From assembly GCA_000499405.2 (NCBI GenBank), contig HG738138.1:2649868-2713867 (forward strand): 64,000 nt of DNA, given 5' to 3'. Numbering within the stretch: position 1 is the first letter of the stretch; the number at the start of each line of letters is the position of its first letter. Below, piece after piece: positions 56,317-64,000 of this stretch. The DNA is from Onchocerca volvulus. Lineage: Eukaryota > Nematoda > Chromadorea > Rhabditida > Onchocercidae. A model generated the notes under the pieces. The model was not told the origin of the DNA. It was given only the letters and a program-made list of their open reading frames with translations, and did no database searches. The position numbers and the translations under genes were made by a program.

Positions 56317-58117
56317 ATGACGCTTCAGTGGTTCGTTGTGGCATTGATTTTATATCTGGAAATAGCGGTTGTACTTTTGTTACTCTTGCCTTGGATTCGT
56401 CCATCATTGTGAGTCATTTTGAAAGAAAATTCCTTGATCATTATAGCTTATTTTTGAAATAAAGGAACTTCAATAATTAACGTTTTCTTCATTTCATTGT
56501 TTTTTGCAGATGGAGCAAATTCTTCAAAAGTCGCATGGTGAAAACGTTCGAAAAGCATGCAAATGTTTATTTTATTTCTGTTCTCTGCATCCTTTTACTT
56601 CTCTTTGCAGGTTAAATTTTTTTCCTTTTTTTTTGTATTTATTAACAAATTCTTCGCGCGGGTTAGCTTTGTATTAAAAAATTTTTCCAATGATGTTATT
56701 TTATAAATAAAAAATTATTTTAGATGCTATTCGAGAAGTGCGAAAATACGCAAATGAAGTGGCAATTGAGGCTTCAATTCGTCATACTGCAGATTCAGAA
56801 AATGTTGTACACATGCGGCTTTTCCGTGCCCAACGAAATCTCTATATTTCTGGATTTGCACTTTTACTTTTCCTGTTTGTTTATTTGTTTTGAAAATTTT
56901 ATTTGAAAATATTTCAGTATTTGAAAGTTGAAAACATGTGTTTTTTAGAAACATTTTTTGAAAACAGTTGTAGATATTAATGTCATTTGCTTTCGAGGAC
57001 TAGAAATAACTTCTCTCTGTATAGAAATAGTTAACATAGAATTTTATTTTTTTAAAGAATTTTTTTTAGAGTTATTAAGCGGTTAGTTGCACTTCTTTCT
57101 CGTGGAGCACTGCTTGAAGCCGCTGCTGAAGCTGCGATGAAGCAAGCTGAAAGTGCAAGCAAAACGGCTAAATCTTACATGGTACGAATAATTGTCGTAC
57201 ATGGGAACTTGTAGTTTTTTTGTTGGATAAACTGCATAAGTATATTGATACGGCTCATTTGATCAGCGCTCATATCATTTTTATTAACTAATATAGTTGC
57301 TGACTTTTTCAACTATCTTCAAAATCCTGTTGCATTTCTATTTTAACTGACAAAAATCGCTCTTCTCCCTATTCCTACTCCAAATTCTCATCTTTCATTA
57401 AGGAAATGAATAATTTAAATATCACGAACTGAGAACATTTGATTTAGTATGGCGATAAAGAAAGGGAAAAGGAACTGGAGCGACAAGTTGAAGAACTCGG
57501 CAAAGGTTTTGTTTATTTGTTTCTTGCATTCACATGAGAGGACTATGCAGCGATTCGATACAGTGCTTATTAGTCTTGATTGTTAGAGCTTAGGGCACAT
57601 TAGATTTAATCATGCATAAACTTTTAGATAGTGACTGATTACAATAGTCGTCATGCTATATCTTTTAATCCGCCCAGCAATAATAACTTCGATCATTATA
57701 AATCGTTATATTTGAATTATTTTGAAGAACTCAAATCGGCGCAAGTGGACAGAGATGCTATGAAAGAGCAAGCGGAGGGTCTTCAACGAGAATATGATCG
57801 TGTTTGCGGCTTGCTCGAGCAAGCTGAGGTAAGCTTTTCAGTTCTTCAAAATAGTAATGATTGATTCTGTTTTGAAAAATGAGACGAGAGTTCTAAAGCC
57901 ATTTAATTAAAATTCTCTGAATATTGAGGATTCTTTATGGTTTTAATCCGTTCTTGGATTGTAATTTTCCTTATTGTTCTGCGGAAGAACTTTTTTATGC
58001 AGATTTATACCACAGGTTTTCGTAGAAAGCCATTAAAAAATAAAAATTGTATGAAGCAGGCTTGCTAAAGCATGTAATGTTTTTCAGAAAGCGAGTGGAG
58101 ACAAGAAGGAAGATTGA
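56317..58117 (+). CDS. BAP31 homologue (B-cell receptor-associated protein 31)
   Basis: A polytopic ER membrane protein that acts as cargo receptor and quality-control factor for membrane proteins. Seven exons join in frame to 246 residues, the same as human BAP31: 56317-56408, 56510-56610, 56724-56874, 57070-57181, 57448-57505, 57632-57828 and 58088-58117. There are three N-terminal helices: TM1 (MTLQWFVVALILYLEIAVVL), TM2 (VYFISVLCILLLLFAGDAIR region) and TM3 (FRAQRNLYISGFALLLFLV). Family motifs include LLLPWIRPSLW, SKFFKSR, AIREVRKYA and MRLFRAQRN. The cytosolic part is a coiled coil (KEREKELERQVEELGK onward, EELKSAQVDRDAMKEQAEGL). The tail KKED is a dilysine-type ER-retrieval signal like the KKEE of mammalian BAP31. 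The exon 6 acceptor (TTTTAGATAG) was chosen by phase and is the least certain junction. The ATG is 4 bases after a TTTTCAG acceptor. Confidence 0.93.
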
Positions 58118-59575
58118 AGTGTGCATTTGTGGCTAGCTGCATACATTTATAACGGATGATAAGTTTGATATTTCTCTTCATTTGTATTATTTTTCTCCAA
58201 AAGTTTACTTTTAGGTCATTTTTGAAACAAATGACGTTTAATTCTTGTTGAGATCTTTAGATAAAGGAAATTGCTGAGTGTTCATATTTACGATCATAAC
58301 CGAATCGTATGCTTAAGATCGGTGGTCCTATTTGCTTAGCCTATTCGGTTATTATCTTTATTGAGCAGTTTTTCGTGTTTTTCTTTTGAATTGTTTATTC
58401 CGTATGTTTATGGTACTGTATATTTTCAATTTCTTACAGCGGGAAGAAAGGAAGTCATTTTACCTGTGACTTCTATGTTTCGTAGATCTTGTTTCTAGCC
58501 GTTTATTTTTATTGAGTGGACTTTAGATGTCCAAGTGTTAATTTTGCCTTTTCAGTTACATGCTTTTTTGCTTTTAATACCATGTATTTTAAAATGCTAT
58601 ATTTTGCTACTTGGCAAATAAACTTTGACAAATTTTGTATAAAAAAGAAAGTGTCTTTTGAATCCCGGTTTTATGTTAGTAGTTTTGATAACTCGTTGAC
58701 ATTTCAAGAACCTTCGGAATCTGTTAAGAACTGCGACAAAACGTTACTAAGCATTGCTAAGTACAATTTATAGGTTAATTTTTCAGTGGGTAATGTTGGT
58801 ACCCAAAAATGTGCAAATGTAAAACAGCTACAGCAACAGCCTAGCGTATCTTTTAACTTTTCACGTGCTGGATGGACCAATAGGCGAAAGATCTATGAAT
58901 ATTATTCTCATTTATCAAACATCAAAACAACATATGGAGAACGAGTAAAGAGAAGAATCTAAAAAAATAACAGCTTATTTCATATTTAAAATATTCTTTT
59001 TAAACATGGCATGGACTAAGTGGACTTTTAATTGAAGAAAGAACGAAAATGTACTGAAAAGTTATGAATGAGCTTGCCCGCTTTTGTTTATCTTCTTATG
59101 ATCCAAATGTTAATGGTGGAATCCAAAGAGGATTCCAGTTTTCGCTTTCTAAAATAACTAAAAACGAAAATTTTAGACAGAAGTTCAAGAGTCGCCTGAA
59201 TCCTTCCCTTTTCTAGACATACAATCATTCAGTTACAGATATTATCTACAACAGCGATTAATGACTTAACACAATTTAGCCAGAAGTGTTTTATAAATGC
59301 TTTAAAATGTGTCTCCAAAAGTACTGATGAACTTGAATGGATGGAAATCAAATCTAAAAGATTAAAGAAAGCGGTGAAGTATTCATGATGGGTTCTTGGA
59401 TAAACTATATCTCGATATAAGACATTTACGATGTGAAGAATATTAGAGCAAACTCATGCAGAACAAGTAATTCAGAAATGAACCAAAAATTGTATATGAT
59501 TTCCTTGAGTGATTATAATATGTACAAGAAAAGCCATAACTTCACCATTCATAAATGTTGCTCTACAATAACGAA
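58118..59575. other. Convergent 3' flanks of BAP31 and ubc-8
   Basis: About 1.5 kb between two convergent stop codons. It should hold both 3' UTRs. A + strand open frame at 58516-58773 is rich in Phe, Ser and Cys and shows no motif. No other gene is seen. Confidence 0.5.
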
Positions 59576-61609
59576 CTACAGTTCCATGCCCTGCGTTTCG
59601 TCTGCAAATAGGTTCACTAAATAAAAACGTAAGAAGCTTACAAACAGATACTATATTCAATAATAAGTGTCCGAATGACGCATATCATTTTTACATAATG
59701 AAGTTTTATAAATATATTTATTCATATAGATGAAATTTTGAAGCTTCATATGAAGTTTTTTGTATATGAAATTTTTGTTACTGTTCGAATAATGAAAAGT
59801 GAAGTACTATCCGTTAATACATACCTTCCGTAAAATCAGAAATGGTAGAACTTGATTCATCTCCACTCGACGAGCTCTGAGGGTCTTTGTTAACTTCCTC
59901 CGTATTGATACAGTTTCTTAGAGCTTCCTCGCTAGCATATTTAAGTACATATTCTATAATTGTAAGACGCATCTTTTTTTCTAATTTTCGAAAGCTATAA
60001 CTGTCAGATGGAAAAGGATATGCTTTTAGCCTAAAAGTAATTATTTTATTTTCATGCATCTTATCTCATGTTTCACATCCTAGAATATTCTAAGGTTAAT
60101 GTCAGCATCATTTGTGACTACGAACCTCGGCACTTTTTCTTGAATTCTTCGGGTTTATGAAGATATAGCGCGGCAGCATCACCGTTCAACGGATCAGTTG
60201 GATTAGGATACGTTAGAAGCTGCGGTAAGAATGATTCAAAAATATTTGCGAGATCTGGAAATATTAAAATAACATTCATATCGCCAGAACTTCTGCACTC
60301 AAAAAATGTCCATGTCTATCTTTTCATAGATTTAAAAAAAGGGGAATGTTAAGTGCACTATTTGAATATCAACGTTATTCAAGTTTATAAGAATACCGTA
60401 TAGAGCAGTCCATGCTTGGTTAATTACATCAAGGCAAACAGTGCCCGATGCTTCATCGATATTTGGATGATAAATGCGATTCATGAACCCAATAGACGGT
60501 GATTTGAAAGGGTACTTTTCCGGCAGATCAACGCGAACACGCCATACTCCTCCTTCATAAGCTGCTGAAAAAGGTAAAATTCAAAAGAAAATCCAATTTT
60601 TCACAAATTCATGCTAATCATGTACTTATCATCTATAGCTTAATCTATGGTTGAATTAAATGGTCATTACCACAAACTTTCTGGCACACCCATAATGAGA
60701 TTTCTTGCTTTGAATGTTTGATAAGTTCTGTAGTATCCTGATTTGAAAAATTTGATAACTCCAGTAAAATATTCTAATAAATTTTACGATACATATAAAG
60801 ACTTACTCCCTTTTGGACCATGAAACTTTACAGCAAATTCGTTAATCCCACCTGTGATTGTTACTTCATGCTTACTTTCGATCCTAAAATGATATAATAT
60901 AGGATATCTAATCAGGATAAACCAATAATTTTGAGAGATCCTTCTTCGGAAATGAATAAAATATGCATATATGCATATTTAAAAATTTTAATATCTAAGG
61001 GAAAAAGAAAGGTAAACGTTTCGATAAACTTCAAGGCAGTAAAAAATGCGATATAAAGAAAGGGAGAAATTTTTGATATCTTTATCGTTAAAGAAAAATT
61101 TTGGGAAAAACGGATTTTGGTCCTAATATTTCACAAAAATCTTCTCTTCATATTTAATTATAATTTCAATCCTTATCAATGACAAGATGAAACATACAGT
61201 GACTACAAAAAAAAAAAAAAGAATATGAACAACCCTGTTGTTTTAAACTATCTATCTAGTACGATACATGCTATTACTGAATAAAATTTCTTGGAAAGCG
61301 ATTTGTAATCATTTTCTTGTTTCGATAATTCTAAAATATCTGTGCAAGAATCATAAACTCCTACTCATCCTTATCAATAACGCATTTTCTTATTAGATTC
61401 TTTTTCCTGGCCCTCCTAATAATTTTGATAATTTTATAACCTACCTATCTAGCGTCAATATTTGACTATATTTATGTCAATAAAATTTTTTCATTAAAAA
61501 AAAAAATCATTGAAACACGAAAAAATGATGGGAAAATATAAAACACATAAACTTACAACTTTATAACATCTGTATCCATTCTTCGTTTACCAGCACTTGG
61601 AGATGACAT
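59576..61609 (-). CDS. ubc-8: Ubiquitin-conjugating enzyme E2 UBE2H / UBC8
   Basis: An E2 enzyme of the UBE2H class, the partner of the CTLH/GID ubiquitin ligase in yeast and mammals. Six exons join in frame to 202 residues: 61609-61557, 60883-60807, 60564-60397, 60254-60126, 59980-59825 and 59601-59576. Signature stretches are [72 protein letters not shown] with catalytic Cys87, [11 protein letters not shown] and [13 protein letters not shown]. The Ser-rich acidic tail [17 protein letters not shown] leads to a 26-base last exon encoding DETQGMEL, close to the human ending. Between [10 protein letters not shown] and [11 protein letters not shown] there are several residues more than in human UBE2H; an alternative acceptor in that exon could change this. 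The gene is tail-to-tail with BAP31. Confidence 0.94.
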
Positions 61610-62469
61610 CTTCGATTTGCCGTCTTTTTACTTTTTTGTTTTTTTTGTCTGAGAATAGAGAAAGAACTACCAAGATAATCCTGCGTGTAAATGATATAAT
61701 GACAATTTAAACCTAGTACTTGATAATTTATTTCATTCCCAAACTTGATCATAAATGCAAATTGCATTGCTGATAAAAAAAAGAAAACGCAAAAATGATA
61801 ACAAAGATCAAGACGCAAGAATGTTACAATGATAATTAGCTGATGGAAAAACTCTTATGCGTAAAATTTACACAAAGTGATAGGAAGGAGGAAAATATGT
61901 CATGCTTTTTTTTTTCCTTTTATTATCTTTTTTTTTTTTTTAAACTATCAAATAAAAGGAAGTTGGAGACTGATAATGCGTAATAAAAGGAAACAAACTG
62001 TTCTAGAAATTTCTATAAATATTACGGATCATTTTTTGACATATAAATAATTTATTGAAAGTGAAAGAAAAAAAAAAAAACAAACTTTCTGCCGAATGTT
62101 TGATTGAATATACAAATGAGAATCAAAAAATTTTAAATATCTAACACTTTTTTCATTTTTCCCCATAAAATTGATAAAAATGTCGGTTATCATTGTGCAA
62201 GAAGATATTATTGAAAGTTATATTTATCGACGAGAGGGATAAACATATCCGTCCTATGAGAACGATTGATTAGTTGTAAAATAACAAATAACAAACTGAA
62301 AATGCAATTTTAATACACATAACAATTAAGTTTATATCATATCATAACTACGTCGCATATAAGAATGGACTTGTAATCGAATTCTTAGAATCATCAAATA
62401 ATGTTTGAACAAAATGAAACTATTTTGAGACAACCGAAAAAGTTTAACTTTAACATTTTATCAAATTTT

Positions 62470-62503
62470 CATTATCAAAATTACTTTTGTAATTTTGATA
62501 ATG
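62470..62503. repeat. Perfect 15-bp-arm hairpin
   Basis: CATTATCAAAATTAC (62470-62484) and GTAATTTTGATAATG (62489-62503) are perfect reverse complements around TTTT. It is AT-rich and lies 0.9 kb upstream of the ubc-8 ATG. Confidence 0.7.
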
Positions 62504-62573
62504 GGAAAAAGAGAAGCAAATTTAGGTATTGCAAGTTTGGTATCATATATATCCAATGGATATACTAATATAC

Positions 62574-62711
62574 TCATTCATCCATCCAATCATCCATCCA
62601 TTCATTCACTCATTCATTCATTCAATCATTCATTCACTCATTCATTCGATCGATGATGTTTGTAACACAGATGCTCTCTCTCTTCCCTCTCTTTCTCAGA
62701 ATCTCTTTGCA

Positions 62712-62752
<41 letters not shown>
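62574..62752. repeat. TCAT/CCAT tetranucleotide tract and (GAT)n microsatellite
   Basis: A degenerate CATTCATTCA/CATCCATC tract (about 62574-62650) is followed after a CT-rich spacer by about 13 GAT units (62711-62752). Open frames crossing it are repeat artefacts. Confidence 0.85.
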
Positions 62753-62753
<1 letters not shown>

Positions 62754-62964
62754 ATGAAGACGAAGAATTTTGCCATACTAGCAATGAAATCAAGAATCAG
62801 AATTTGGCCAAATCTGGAACGATCTACAAAAGGTTCAAGTCAAAATCAATGCCATCTGATTCATGGTCGTAAATGCACGTAATATAATACTGGAATGGCT
62901 TTCATGACGTGCGAAAATAATTGTTGTCAACGGGTGGAACGTTGAAATCAATGAATATTGGGAA

Positions 62965-63050
62965 TGTGTGTGTGTGTGTGTGTGTATCGGTCTGTCTGTT
63001 TGTGTGTGTGTGTGTCTGTTTGTGCCTATCTGATATATGTGTGTGTATGC
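62965..63050. repeat. GT-rich compound microsatellite
   Basis: Two GT runs of about 9 to 10 units are joined by CTGTCTGTTT, then a shorter TGTGTGTGTATG stretch. Confidence 0.85.
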
Positions 63051-63839
63051 GTTAATGGTTAGTGTGCCTGTTGTTGTATAGGTTGAGATGGCATTTCGGC
63101 TTCCCTTTCAGATGATTCCTCACTCCATTAACCATAAACTTATGTTGTTTATACACGCATATGTGTATATATATATACATTTGTTAAATGCATTTTAAAT
63201 AATTATTTCTTGATATTATTTATGTCTCGGGAATTGGATATTCTCGAGAATATGAATATTCCAAAACAAATTCTTTTGTTTGGAATATTCAGAAATTCAC
63301 AAATGAATGAATGAATGAATGAAGCAAAAATGACTTAATAATCTATAATTACAGTTAAATAATTACAAGTGATAAGTTATCAAAATTTAAAATTTTTTTT
63401 ATCGCTATTTCAATGAAAATATGACAATATTTCGATTGAACAAAAATGAAAAAGAGACAATTAAAATCTATTATTATTATTACTTCAATTTAGAGATCTT
63501 TTTTACAGCAAATATCAAAAGTTGATTATAAAATAAATGAAGGGTTGTTGATGAAATGATGCAAAACGATGAGTTAACGAACTTTAGCTTAAGGGAAAAG
63601 ATGAACTTGATTGACAAATAGGAGAGACCCAAATATATCCATCCTCTAGTCTAAAGGATAGCTTGTCAACAACATGTCTAATGAGGTCCTGTTGTGTTGA
63701 TGTGTGTTTGGGTTGGATGTTTGAAAATTAAGCAAGCTTGCTTTTGTGGGTTATGTGTACACAAAATATTGAAAGGTATCTAAAAATAAAATCATTCACA
63801 AATTCGTATCTTTCAACCCGTCGGAATCTTTCCCAACTC

Positions 63840-63840
63840 T

Positions 63841-63876
<36 letters not shown>

Positions 63877-63878
63877 CA
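63840..63878. repeat. (ACT)n microsatellite
   Basis: About 12 to 13 ACT trinucleotides. A short (GAAT)n tract of AATGAATGAATG follows at about 63909-63926. Confidence 0.9.
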
Positions 63879-64000
63879 CTATTATCACAATCCTTTTTAA
63901 CAGGTCAAATGAATGAATGAATGAATGGTTCAAGATTTCACCCTTCGTCAGCAAAATCTCCCGATCAATCGAGAAGTCAGTCAGTCAGCCAGCTGTTGTG

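Larger units (their letters stand above)
61610..64000. other. Intergenic, microsatellite-rich
   Basis: No exon is seen. The stretch contains the upstream region of ubc-8, a perfect hairpin at 62470-62503 and several simple repeats between 62574 and 63930 (TCAT, GAT, GT, ACT, AATG). Confidence 0.6.

Noticed and set aside
62529..62882. 117-codon open frame with His/Ile/Met repeats
   Set aside because: It is translated simple repeats (TCAT and GAT tracts).

Overview
This is eukaryotic, very AT-rich DNA with long A/T homopolymer runs and many short genes split by small GT..AG introns with TTTCAG or TTTTAG acceptors. The gene set (LEM-2, PMK-type p38 kinase, MANF-1, UBC-13, BAP31, UBC-8/UBE2H, a DM-domain factor, an FMRFamide-type receptor, an SLC6 relic, a claudin-like protein) and likely trans-splice acceptors just upstream of several ATGs point to a nematode. 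Base composition and intron style fit a spirurid or filarial worm; that placement is inference. I see no virus, CRISPR array, bacterial operon or intact transposon.

The left half is gene-poor. A decayed SLC6 (snf-type) transporter copy lies at 6.9-9.3 kb on the + strand. A DM-domain transcription factor gene follows at 14.0-16.4 kb (+). An FMRFamide-receptor-like GPCR gene spans 23.8-34.0 kb (-); one of its introns contains a 45-N assembly gap.

The right half is gene-dense. lem-2 (34.3-39.6 kb, -) and a p38 MAP kinase gene (40.8-43.7 kb, +) are divergent, with a repeat-rich shared upstream region. A claudin/PMP22-like four-TM gene (47.5-50.2 kb, +) is followed by three + strand genes of the ER and ubiquitin systems: manf-1 (51.9-53.4), ubc-13 (53.9-54.9) and a BAP31 homologue (56.3-58.1). 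A UBE2H/ubc-8 gene (59.6-61.6, -) runs tail-to-tail with BAP31.

For lem-2, p38, claudin-like, manf-1, ubc-13, BAP31, ubc-8 and the DM gene I could close the reading frame across every proposed exon junction, giving proteins of 530, 372, 224, 169, 152, 246, 202 and 443 residues. These models were built by hand from splice consensus, phase and family similarity; no alignment or transcript data were used. The GPCR model is incomplete.

Functionally, MANF and BAP31 both act in the ER and the worm p38 pathway is a stress/immunity kinase module, but nothing here shows co-regulation beyond proximity. The manf-1/ubc-13/BAP31 cluster matches genes I recall from one C. elegans clone (Y54G2A), so it looks like conserved microsynteny. 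I did not find a clearly novel biological system. The best leads are the eroding SLC6 copy, the DM gene's intron-or-stop ambiguity, the repeat structures between lem-2 and the p38 gene, and a 52-bp minisatellite.
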